NCBI GenBank assembly: GCA_011048585.1
Contig: DSDS01000150.1
Span: 1-22,201, forward strand
DNA length: 22,201 bases
Reading direction: 5' to 3'
Origin: Desulfurivibrio alkaliphilus
GTDB lineage: Bacteria > Desulfobacterota > Desulfobulbia > Desulfobulbales > Desulfurivibrionaceae
Numbering within the stretch: position 1 is the stretch's first letter; each line of letters starts with the position of its first letter. The translations under genes and the position numbers were made by a program. Shown here piece by piece: positions 14,857 to 22,079 of this stretch. The notes under the pieces were generated by a model that saw only the letters and a list, made by a program, of their open reading frames with translations, ran no database searches and was not told the DNA's origin.

Positions 14857-15156
14857 TTACTTCTTGTGGCAATCGGCGCAGGTGGCACTGGCGGTGCCGT
14901 CTTTCTTGTGGCAGCTGAAGCAGAGGTTGCCGGCGTTGTGGTCGGCCATGGTGATCTTGGCCCCTCTGCCCATGGCAAAGAGGTTGGGATGGCACTCATT
15001 GCAGCCCATGCCCTTGTGGGCCTCGCCGCTGAAGGTGACCGCGCCCAGGTTGCCGCCGGCGTATTCCACGGTTTTGCCGGGGCCCACGGCCAGGGCCGCA
15101 CCGGTGAAGGCCAGGGCAGCTACAGCGGTGATGATGCCTGTGGTGACGAATTTCAT
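14857..15156 (-). CDS. Periplasmic c7-type triheme cytochrome
   Basis: This 99-residue exported cytochrome has a signal peptide with cleavage after ALA at 21-23. The mature protein of about 76 residues has three CxxCH heme sites: C52-x-x-C55-H56, C79-x-x-C82-H83 and C93-x-x-C96-H97. It matches the cytochrome c7 / c3-like family that shuttles electrons in the periplasm of sulfur- and metal-reducing anaerobes. Only two other histidines exist (H47, H73), so one of the three hemes lacks a histidine distal ligand: the usual FxHxxH motif reads F-S-G-E-A-H. A strong GGAGG site precedes the ATG. It lies downstream of resB-ccsB on the same strand but has its own promoter and an HcpR/CRP-type operator. 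A hairpin terminator follows. Its redox partners are not in the window. Confidence 0.95.
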   Translation of the reverse strand: MKFVTTGIITAVAALAFTGAALAVGPGKTVEYAGGNLGAVTFSGEAHKGMGCNECHPNLFAMGRGAKITMADHNAGNLCFSCHKKDGTASATCADCHKK

Positions 15157-15230
15157 CTGTGTTCCTCCATTCTACTGTTATCGGTTGCGAACCCGTCGGC
15201 CGGCGAGTAACCAAACCGGCGGAATCCATA

Positions 15231-15248
15231 TTGTGATACGATTCACAA
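15231..15248. promoter_or_regulatory. HcpR/CRP-family operator upstream of the c7 cytochrome gene
   Basis: TTGTGATACGATTCACAA is a perfect TTGTGA-N6-TCACAA palindrome with A on both flanks on the plus strand. This equals the wTTGTGA-N6-TCACAAw pattern reported for HcpR, a CRP/FNR-family regulator of nitrosative-stress and energy genes in sulfate reducers. It is also close to the CRP consensus. It lies 75 bases upstream of the cytochrome start and just downstream of the -10 box called at 15264-15269, a position that fits repression of that promoter. The regulator gene itself is not in the window. Confidence 0.7.
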
Positions 15249-15263
15249 AATATTCAGATGAGG

Positions 15264-15293
15264 GTTATAATCCAGCCCGTTTGTTGTAGTCAA
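15264..15293 (-). promoter_or_regulatory. Sigma-70-type promoter for the c7 cytochrome gene
   Basis: On the minus strand TTGACT (15293-15288, 5 of 6 matches) is followed after 18 bases by TATAAC (15269-15264, 5 of 6). Transcription would start near 15257, giving a leader of about 100 bases. The operator at 15231-15248 falls at roughly +9 to +26. Confidence 0.65.
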
Positions 15294-15345
15294 TCTTTTT
15301 GTCGGGTAGTTCGTTCAACACTAAGCATTGCCCTGGGGTTTGTCA

Positions 15346-16209
15346 TCAACCGTAGCTGTGGAGGCCGGAGAGCAGAAAGTTAACCCCGTAGTAGGTGAAC
15401 ACCGTTGAAAAGAATCCCAGGACCGCCAGCCAGGCGATCTTTTTGCCGCTCCAGCCCCGGGTGTAGCGAACGTGCAGGGTGGCGGCGTAAACGAACCAGG
15501 TGATCAGGGACCAGGTTTCCTTGGGGTCCCAGCTCCAGTAGGTTCCCCAGGCCGAATTGGCCCAGATCGCCCCGAAGATCAGGCCGCCCACCGTAAAGAG
15601 GACAAAACCGAAGAAAATGGTTTTGTAGATCACGTCATCGATCACTTTCAGGGGGGGTAGGGTGGCAAAGAGGCCGGTTCCATCCGGGTTGCCGCTCCTG
15701 TCGACGTTGCGGGCCTTGGCCAGGTACATAACCGCCATTCCGAAGGCGATGGCGAAGGCGGCATAGCCGATGAAGCTGGCGATTACGTGGGCGATCAGCC
15801 AGTTGCTCTGCAGGGCCGGCAGCAGAGGGCGCAGATCCTGGTTCCACTGGGGCCAGTATTCGGCAAAGGCCTGAGCCACAAAGGCGAAGGGCATGGCGAA
15901 GGCGCCCAGGGTCTGGTTCTTGTAAATATATTCCAGCACCAGGTAACCCAGGGCGATACACCAGGCAAAAAAGACCAGGGATTCGTACATGTTGGAGAAG
16001 GGCGCGTAATAACCGAATCCCAGCTTGAACGCCTCGTTCCAGCGCAGCAGAATCCCCATGGTGCTGAGCAGCAGGGCACCCATGGTGACCAGGGTGGCGA
16101 TCAGGCCCATGGTCTTGTTTTTGGTCCCGAAGATCAGGATCGCGACGTAGAGAATCGCCGAGGCCAGGTAGGCAAAGGTGGTTAGATTGAGCAGTTGGGC
16201 GCTTTCCAT
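15346..16209 (-). CDS. ccsB: Cytochrome c biogenesis heme handling protein (CcsB/ResC family)
   Basis: This 287-residue polytopic inner-membrane protein (about eight hydrophobic segments) belongs to the System II heme-handling family, called CcsA, ResC or CcsB depending on the source. The tryptophan-rich WWD signature is clear at 213-238: GAIWANSAWGTYWSWDPKET followed by WSLITW. Conserved histidines H141, H246 and H284 are in the places expected for heme axial ligands. Together with ResB it carries heme to the periplasm and joins it to CxxCH apocytochromes. It starts 12 bases after the resB stop, behind AGAGGAAGG, so the two are one operon. A c7-type cytochrome, a likely client, is the next gene downstream. 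Confidence 0.95.
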   Translation of the reverse strand: MESAQLLNLTTFAYLASAILYVAILIFGTKNKTMGLIATLVTMGALLLSTMGILLRWNEAFKLGFGYYAPFSNMYESLVFFAWCIALGYLVLEYIYKNQTLGAFAMPFAFVAQAFAEYWPQWNQDLRPLLPALQSNWLIAHVIASFIGYAAFAIAFGMAVMYLAKARNVDRSGNPDGTGLFATLPPLKVIDDVIYKTIFFGFVLFTVGGLIFGAIWANSAWGTYWSWDPKETWSLITWFVYAATLHVRYTRGWSGKKIAWLAVLGFFSTVFTYYGVNFLLSGLHSYG

Positions 16210-16221
16210 GGTCCTTCCTCT

Positions 16222-17568
16222 TTAGTTGATGGCTTGGTCTTGACGCAGACGTTGGGCCAGTTCCTTGAAACGCTGATCAAAAGATGCCTTGTTGCGATTG
16301 CTGCCGCCGCAGAGCAGCAGCTTGCTGCCGCCGTTGTCGGCCGGGCTCAGGTAGGCCCATACCCGCCGGTGGGTGATCATGAAGGCGACGTAGAGGCCCA
16401 GGATCATCAGGCCGCAACCCAGGTAGACGATCCAGACCCCGGGGTCTTTGGCCACCTGCAGGCCGGTGGCGTAGCGCTGCTGGACGTAGAAGCTGTAGTC
16501 GGCCTCCGGTCGCTGCACGGTCACGTTCTGCTTATCTTTCATCCCGAAGGTGGAGGGATCGGCCCCGGGGCTGTCGAACCAGATTCGGAACTCATGGACC
16601 CGGCCCATGCGATCAGCCATGGTATCGGTTACCCCGAAAACTACCCCCTCCTCCTCCCACGTCACCTGGTGCCGGGGAGAGACCATGGCCGTTCGTTCAA
16701 GCCCGGTTTTGGTGTTCTGGACCTTGATCAGAAACTCGTTGAGGGGTTGATAGCTGGACTGGTAGAAGGTCAAACCTCGATGCTTCAGGGGGTGGTTGAC
16801 CCGGATGGAGGTGCGCAGGGGCTCGGCAAACATCTCCGGATCGATGATTATCACATCGGAGCGGTAATCCCGCACCATGTTGTTGGGGTAGTAACCGATG
16901 GTGAAGTTTTCGCAGTGGAGGCGGAAACCCAGGGGGATCGGCTGCCCGGTTTTCCGGTCGAAGAGATGTTCCACCGTCTCCCCCTCCGGGAACATGATGC
17001 TGGCCTTGTAGCCGAACACCGAGCCGGTCAGGGCGCCGATGAAGATGATCAGAATGCTGATGTGAATGATGTAGGCGCCCAATCGCGACCAGGCCCCCTT
17101 CTGGGAGAAAAGCAGGACTCCCCCCTCCTTGTCCCGGGCCGCGGTTTTCCAGCCGGCCGCGGCCAGCAGCCGCCGAACCCGCTCCCCGGCCGCGGCCGGT
17201 TCCTCATTGATCTGCATCTCGGCCTTCAGCGGCATCTTCTGCAACCGTTCGGGAGTGGTCTCCAGGTTGTCCAGAACCACCATCCGCCAGGTGTTCGGCA
17301 GCCGGTCGAGGCTGCAGACGATCAGGTTGATGGAAAAGAGGACCAGCAGGGCGACAAACCACCAGGAGCCGTACATGTTGGGCACGATGTCCATTACCTG
17401 GAACAGGCGGGCCAATTCGGAGCCGTACTCCTGGATGTAATACTCCGGGGCCTTGTGTTGGGGGATTATGGTGCCGAGAATAGATGATGCGGCCAAAAGG
17501 GTAATTAGCCACAGGGCGAGCTTTACCGAGGCGAATAAACGCCACACCTGGTTTCGTTCTTTAGTCAT
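16222..17568 (-). CDS. resB: Cytochrome c biogenesis protein ResB (Ccs1 family)
   Basis: A protein of about 448 residues, the second half of the System II cytochrome c synthetase. It has paired N-terminal TM segments (about 14-34 and 68-86), the NLIVCSLDRLP stretch typical of ResB, a third TM (about 157-180), a long periplasmic domain and a final TM near the C-terminus (LGCGLMILGLYVAFMITHRR). The pattern matches ResB/Ccs1, which positions apocytochrome for heme attachment by its CcsA/CcsB partner. I chose the ATG at 17568, where the membrane-protein homology begins; the open frame upstream adds 65 basic, non-conserved residues. The gene is first of the resB-ccsB pair. A TTGACA-containing promoter lies about 100 bases upstream. 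Confidence 0.93.
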   Translation of the reverse strand: MTKERNQVWRLFASVKLALWLITLLAASSILGTIIPQHKAPEYYIQEYGSELARLFQVMDIVPNMYGSWWFVALLVLFSINLIVCSLDRLPNTWRMVVLDNLETTPERLQKMPLKAEMQINEEPAAAGERVRRLLAAAGWKTAARDKEGGVLLFSQKGAWSRLGAYIIHISILIIFIGALTGSVFGYKASIMFPEGETVEHLFDRKTGQPIPLGFRLHCENFTIGYYPNNMVRDYRSDVIIIDPEMFAEPLRTSIRVNHPLKHRGLTFYQSSYQPLNEFLIKVQNTKTGLERTAMVSPRHQVTWEEEGVVFGVTDTMADRMGRVHEFRIWFDSPGADPSTFGMKDKQNVTVQRPEADYSFYVQQRYATGLQVAKDPGVWIVYLGCGLMILGLYVAFMITHRRVWAYLSPADNGGSKLLLCGGSNRNKASFDQRFKELAQRLRQDQAIN

Positions 17569-17671
17569 TGGTGGTCCCGTTTCTGATTTAGTGTCTCTGA
17601 TTGATGCGGCCGGTAGGAATGGGAGCGTGCTTTGGCGGAGGTTCGGGGGACGGTTGCGCCTGGCTCGCTTT

Positions 17672-17699
17672 TTTACAATATTCCACTCGGTGGTGTCAA
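17672..17699 (-). promoter_or_regulatory. Candidate promoter for resB-ccsB
   Basis: On the minus strand TTGACA (17699-17694, exact consensus) is followed after 16 bases by TGTAAA (17677-17672, 4 of 6). A transcript would begin near 17665, with a leader of about 97 bases before resB. Confidence 0.5.
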
Positions 17700-17770
17700 C
17701 AGGAAAACGGGACGGGGCCCGGCCACTCGGCGGCATCCCCGAAAGGGCCGTCCGATGAAGCAAAATATGG

Positions 17771-17799
17771 TTGTCAAGGCTCTTTGGTTGGGGTATAAG
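17771..17799 (+). promoter_or_regulatory. Sigma-70-type promoter for rpmB
   Basis: TTGTCA (17771-17776, 5 of 6) and TATAAG (17794-17799, 5 of 6) are spaced by exactly 17 bases. Transcription would start near 17806 and give an untranslated leader of about 118 bases, long for a single small ribosomal protein gene. Confidence 0.7.
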
Positions 17800-17923
17800 T
17801 ACCGCTCTTGTGCTCCCGGCCGCCGGGCCGGTCCGTTTTGCGGCCTTGCGGGGGAGGATGAGTTGTGGTTATTCATCTCAAGTTCGCAACAGTGTAATAG
17901 ATGCTTTCATAAGGAGTACTGAG

Positions 17924-18112
17924 ATGTCCAAGGTCTGCGAAATCTGCGGCAAGAAGCCCGAAGTCGGCAACAATGTCAGCCACGCGCACAACAAAACCCG
18001 CCGCCGCTGGCTGCCCAACCTGCAACGGGTCCGGATGGCCACCGCCGGCGGCAACGCCCGCCGCACCAGGGTCTGCACCCGCTGCCTGCGCGCGGGAGCA
18101 GTGACCAAGTAG
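17924..18112 (+). CDS. rpmB: 50S ribosomal protein L28 (bL28), zinc-binding form
   Basis: This 62-residue basic protein of the large ribosomal subunit matches bL28: SHAHNKTRRRWLPNLQ (19-34) is the family core and VCTRCLRAG is the C-terminal signature. Both cysteine pairs are kept, C5-x-x-C8 and C51-x-x-C54, so this is the zinc-coordinating C+ form rather than the C- paralogue made under zinc limitation in some bacteria. The ATG follows AAGGAG. The gene stands alone, which is common for rpmB, and converges on the RelA/SpoT gene with only 8 bases between stops. Length is normal. Confidence 0.97.
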   Translation: MSKVCEICGKKPEVGNNVSHAHNKTRRRWLPNLQRVRMATAGGNARRTRVCTRCLRAGAVTK

Positions 18113-18120
18113 TTTTGCCG

Positions 18121-20295
18121 TCAGTTCCGGAAGGCGTCGCTGATCCCCTCCAGCTGCCGGATGTGCTGGAGGATGCGGTTGAGGTGTTCGATCCCTTCCA
18201 CCTCCAGTACCATGTTGAAACGGGCACCGCCGTCGGCGGCGGTGTTGGCTTCCAGGCTGGCGATGTCGGCGTCGTCGTTGGTGATGGTGCTGCTCAGGGC
18301 GGCCAGCAGCCCCTTGCGGTTTAGCCCCAGGGCCTGGACCGAAGCCCGATAGGGGATCTTGCCCGCTCCGGACCAGCTCACGCCGATTCTTCTTTCCGCC
18401 TCGCCGGCCAGCAGGTTGGGGCAGTTGCTCTTGTGGACCGTTATTCCCCGGCCGGTGGTGATAAAGCCAATGATCTCGTCTCCGGGCACCGGCAGGCAGC
18501 AGTTGGCGATTTTGGTGGGGATTCCCGCCACTCCCTCCACCTTGACAATATCCTCTTTGCCTTGCCCCCCCCTGCCCAAGCGGGCCCGGTTGCTGCCGAA
18601 CTGGGTCAGCACGGCCTGCTCTTCGGCCAGCTCTTCCCGCCGCAGCTCTTCGGGCTGCAGCAGGCGGAGGATGGCGACCATGGGTAACTTGCCCGCCCCC
18701 ACCTTATGCATCAAATCATCCAGTGAGTTACAGGAGAGCTTTTTGAGTACCTCTTTGAGATGGCCGGTACGCAGCAGCTTTTTCAGGCTGATGTCGTGCT
18801 TGCGCAGCTCCCGTTCGCAGATCTCCCGACCCTTCTCCAGGTTCCGCTCCCGCTCTTTCTGGTTGAGCCATTGACGGATGCGGTTACGGGCCCGGCTGGT
18901 CTTGACGATATGCAGCCAGTTGCGGCCCGGTTTCTGGTTGGGCGAGGTGATGATCTCCACCACGTCACCGTTTTTTAGCGGAGTCCGCAACGGGGTGATC
19001 TGGCCGTTGACCTTGGCGCCGCTGCAGTGGTGGCCCACCTCGGTGTGGATGCTGTAGGCAAAATCCAGCGGGGTGCTGCCCTTGGGGAAACCTTTGACCT
19101 CGCCGTTGGGGGTCAGGACATAGATATCATCCTCGTACAGCTCTCCCTTGACCGTATCCAGCAGCTCCCGAGGGTCTTCCAGCTCCTGCAGCATCGCCAC
19201 CAGCTGCTTGAGCCATTTGAACAGCTTGACGTCGCGGGCGCTGGCCGCCCGGCCCTCCTTGTAGGCCCAGTGGGCGGCAATACCCTCCGCCGCCACCCGG
19301 TCCATATCTTCGGTCCTGATCTGGATCTCCATGAAGTCGCCGTCGGGGCCGATCACCGAGGTGTGGACCGACTGGTAGCCGTTGGCCTTGGGGTGACTGA
19401 TGAAATCCTTGAAGCGGCCGTCGATGGGGGCCCAGAGGGAGTGGATAATCCCCAAAGCCTGATAGCACTCCTTGACGTCGTGGACAATGATTCTGAAAGC
19501 CACCTTGTCGTAAACCTTGTCCAGGGTGATATTCTGGACCAGCAGCTTCTTCTGGATGCTGTAGAGATGCTTGGGGCGACCCAGGATCCGGAAACTCTCC
19601 AGGCCGTTTAAGCGCAGATGGCGGGATAGGTGTTCCTTGACCCGCTCCACATAGGCTTCTCGCTCCGGCAGCGAGGTCTGGATGCTGGCCGCCAGCTGTC
19701 GGTACTCTTCGGGGTGGAGTTGGGCAAAGGAGAGGTCCTCCAGCTCGCGCTTGATCCAGTCGATCCCCAGGCGGCCGGCCAGGGGGGCGTAAAGATCCAT
19801 GGTTTCCTGGGCGATCTCCACCTGCAGCTCACGGTCCACCACGTTGATGCTCTGCATATCGTGGAGGCGATCGGCCAACCGCACCAGCAGAACCCGGATG
19901 TCACTGGCCATGGCCAGCAGCATTTTGCGAATATTCTCCGCCTGGTAGGCCAGTCGGCTGTTGAATTGCACAGCGGTGATCCGGGTGGCGCCGGCGACGA
20001 TATTGGCCACGTCCTCGCCGAACTCCTCCTTCAATTTGGCCTGGCTGACCGGGTGCTCTTTCTGCTTGAGGACCCCGTGCAGGAGCCCGGCGGTGATGGT
20101 GGCCACATCAAGCCGCATGGCCACCAGGATCCCCGCCACGGCCAGGACATGCTGCAGGTAGGGCTTGCCGGAAAGTCGATGGCGGCCGCCATGGACCTTC
20201 TCGGCAAAGGCGTAGGCCTTGCTCAGCGGAGCGAGGTCCTCGTCGGGCATATATTCAGCCGCCCGCCGGATGATTTCAGCGATGGTATTGTGCAT
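18121..20295 (-). CDS. RelA/SpoT-family (p)ppGpp synthetase with degenerate hydrolase domain
   Basis: This is a long RSH protein, 724 residues from the ATG at 20295. A GTG at 20310 would add five residues; the ATG aligns better with family N-termini. The order is HD hydrolase-like domain (about 25-155), synthetase (about 235-350), TGS (about 383-447), helical region, Cys/zinc-finger region (ANCCLPVPGDEIIGF, about 597-611) and ACT (about 650-722). In the synthetase, YDKVAFRIIV with D263, the RFKD motif (294-297), NGYQSVH and EIQIRT are intact. In the HD domain, the HDxxED motif reads H73-G-V-L-K-Q: the metal-binding Asp and both catalytic acids are gone, although H49, H73 and D142 remain. It should make (p)ppGpp but probably cannot hydrolyse it. 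The gene begins 17 bases after proS and is probably in its operon. Confidence 0.93.
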   Translation of the reverse strand: MHNTIAEIIRRAAEYMPDEDLAPLSKAYAFAEKVHGGRHRLSGKPYLQHVLAVAGILVAMRLDVATITAGLLHGVLKQKEHPVSQAKLKEEFGEDVANIVAGATRITAVQFNSRLAYQAENIRKMLLAMASDIRVLLVRLADRLHDMQSINVVDRELQVEIAQETMDLYAPLAGRLGIDWIKRELEDLSFAQLHPEEYRQLAASIQTSLPEREAYVERVKEHLSRHLRLNGLESFRILGRPKHLYSIQKKLLVQNITLDKVYDKVAFRIIVHDVKECYQALGIIHSLWAPIDGRFKDFISHPKANGYQSVHTSVIGPDGDFMEIQIRTEDMDRVAAEGIAAHWAYKEGRAASARDVKLFKWLKQLVAMLQELEDPRELLDTVKGELYEDDIYVLTPNGEVKGFPKGSTPLDFAYSIHTEVGHHCSGAKVNGQITPLRTPLKNGDVVEIITSPNQKPGRNWLHIVKTSRARNRIRQWLNQKERERNLEKGREICERELRKHDISLKKLLRTGHLKEVLKKLSCNSLDDLMHKVGAGKLPMVAILRLLQPEELRREELAEEQAVLTQFGSNRARLGRGGQGKEDIVKVEGVAGIPTKIANCCLPVPGDEIIGFITTGRGITVHKSNCPNLLAGEAERRIGVSWSGAGKIPYRASVQALGLNRKGLLAALSSTITNDDADIASLEANTAADGGARFNMVLEVEGIEHLNRILQHIRQLEGISDAFRN

Positions 20296-20312
20296 GGTAA
20301 CCTGGTCCACGT

Positions 20313-22040
20313 TCAGGGCCGGTCGTCGACGGGGGTCAGGGCCTTGGCGATCATCTCGCCGATGACCGCCAAGGCGGCGGCCGGGGTGGCTTCACTGGTT
20401 TGCCCGTCGGCGCGGGTGCGAATCTCCAGCAGGCCATCGTTCTTGAAACGCTTGCCCACCACCAGCCTGATGGGAATCCCGATCAGGTCGGCATCCTTGA
20501 ACTTGCTGCCTGGACGCTCATCCCGATCGTCGAGCAGTACTTCGATCCCCTGTGTTTGCAGTTCGCGATAGAGCCGCTCCGCCTCGGCGCTGATCTCCTG
20601 ATCCTTGGGGGTGAGGTTGAGAATAATCACCTGCATGGGGGCGATGGGCAGCGGAAAGATAATGCCGTCCCGATCATGGTTCTGCTCGATGGCCGCCGCC
20701 ACCGTCCGGCTGACACCTATTCCGTAGCAACCCATGATGAAGGGGTGGCTCTGCCCTTGGTCGTCCAGGAAGGTGGCGTTGAGGGCCCGGCTGTAGCTGG
20801 TGCCCAGCTTGAAGATATGCCCCACCTCGATCCCTCGGGTCAGGGCCAGCTTGCCGCCGCAGCGGGGGCACTGGTCCTCCTCGGTGACCATCCGGATATC
20901 GGCCTGATGAGTGGCGCTGAAATCGCGGCCGGGATTAACATTGACCAGATGCTGGTCGGCCTGGTTGGCGCCGGTGACAAAGTTGCTCATGTTCGCCACC
21001 ACCGTGTCCATAACCAGGGGAATCTTGAGTTCAACCGGGCCGAGGAATCCGGCCGGCGCCCCGCTAAGTTCGGCAATCCGGTCGTCGTCGGCCAGGGTTA
21101 CCTCCAGAGCCCCCAGCAGGTTTTGCAGCTTGACCGGCTGAACCTCGTGATCTCCCCGGACCAGCACCGCCACCGGCCGGTCGTCGGCCAGCCAGATCAT
21201 GGTTTTGACCAGGCGATCGCTGGGGATCTGCAGAAAGTCGCACACCTCGGTCACCGTCTTCCGGCCAGGGGTGGGGACCCGGTTGAGGGGCAGGGGCTGT
21301 TCGCGGGTTTCGCTGCGGATCTCGCGGGCGGTGGCCTTTTCCATGTTGGCGGCGTAATCGCAGTGCTGGCAGATCACCACCTGATCCTCGCCGGTGGCGG
21401 CCAGCACCATGAATTCGTGGGAGAAGCTGCCGCCGATGGTGCCGGTGTCCGCCTCCACCGCCCGGAAGGCCAGGCCGCAGCGGCTGAAGATCCGCTGGTA
21501 GGCGTCATACATCTTTTGGTAGGTGGCATCGGCTCCGGCCTCGTCGGCATCGAAGCTGTAGCCGTCCTTCATGATAAACTCTCGGCCCCGCATCAGGCCG
21601 AAACGGGGCCGGATCTCGTCGCGGAACTTGGTCTGCACCTGGTAGAGGTTTAGGGGCAGGTCGCGGTAGGAGTGGACGTTCATCCGCACCAGATCGGTGA
21701 TCACCTCCTCGTGGGTCGGCCCCAGGCAGCTTTCCCGCTGATGGCGATCCTTGAAGCGGAGCAGTTCGGGGCCGTACTTCTCCCAGCGGCCCGATTCCCG
21801 CCAGAGGTCGGCGGGTTGGACCATGGGCAGCAGAACCTCCTGGGCCCCGGCCCGGTTCATCTCCTCGCGCACGATCCGCTCCACCTTGCGGACCACGGCC
21901 AGGCCCAAGGGGAGGTAGGAGTAAACCCCGGCGGTTAGCTTGCGGATAAAACCGGCCCGCAACAGCAGCTTATGGCTGACGACTTCGGCCTCGGCCGGAT
22001 CTTCCTTGAGGGTGGGCAGCAGCAGTTGGGAAAAGCGCAT
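20313..22040 (-). CDS. proS: Prolyl-tRNA synthetase, bacterial type
   Basis: This 575-residue class II aminoacyl-tRNA synthetase charges tRNA-Pro. The N-terminus has the family opening RFSQLLLPTLKEDPAEAEV. Motif 1 lies around 60-85 (QEVLLPMVQPADLW). The GPTHEE signature is at 107-112. Motif 2 is FRDEIRPRFGLMRGREF (139-155), and motif 3 is GCYGIGVSRTVAAAIEQNHD. Between motifs 2 and 3 lies the inserted editing domain (about 225-405) that clears mischarged Ala-tRNA-Pro, including VRGDHEVQPVK. A C-terminal anticodon-binding domain follows (ILNLTPKDQEISAEAERLY, then DDRDERPGSKFKDADLIGIP). Length is normal for the bacterial form. The ATG follows AGGA. The gene lies between a probable ispG and the RelA/SpoT gene on one strand, with short gaps. 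Confidence 0.97.
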   Translation of the reverse strand: MRFSQLLLPTLKEDPAEAEVVSHKLLLRAGFIRKLTAGVYSYLPLGLAVVRKVERIVREEMNRAGAQEVLLPMVQPADLWRESGRWEKYGPELLRFKDRHQRESCLGPTHEEVITDLVRMNVHSYRDLPLNLYQVQTKFRDEIRPRFGLMRGREFIMKDGYSFDADEAGADATYQKMYDAYQRIFSRCGLAFRAVEADTGTIGGSFSHEFMVLAATGEDQVVICQHCDYAANMEKATAREIRSETREQPLPLNRVPTPGRKTVTEVCDFLQIPSDRLVKTMIWLADDRPVAVLVRGDHEVQPVKLQNLLGALEVTLADDDRIAELSGAPAGFLGPVELKIPLVMDTVVANMSNFVTGANQADQHLVNVNPGRDFSATHQADIRMVTEEDQCPRCGGKLALTRGIEVGHIFKLGTSYSRALNATFLDDQGQSHPFIMGCYGIGVSRTVAAAIEQNHDRDGIIFPLPIAPMQVIILNLTPKDQEISAEAERLYRELQTQGIEVLLDDRDERPGSKFKDADLIGIPIRLVVGKRFKNDGLLEIRTRADGQTSEATPAAALAVIGEMIAKALTPVDDRP

Positions 22041-22079
22041 GGTGTGAATTCCTGGGTTGGTTTTGGGGTCGCTTCTGTT

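Larger units (their letters stand above)
17569..17923. other. 355-base divergent promoter region between resB and rpmB
   Basis: No gene is supported here. The stretch holds a minus-strand promoter for resB (17672-17699), a plus-strand promoter for rpmB (17771-17799), and a GC-rich rpmB leader of about 118 bases with a CCCGG-CCG-CCGGG stem near 17815-17827. Open frames crossing it read as low-complexity basic sequence. Confidence 0.6.

Noticed and set aside
17569..17763. 65-residue N-terminal extension of ResB
   Set aside because: The extension is basic and low in conservation-like features, crosses the region with the promoter elements and precedes a proper membrane-protein start at 17568.
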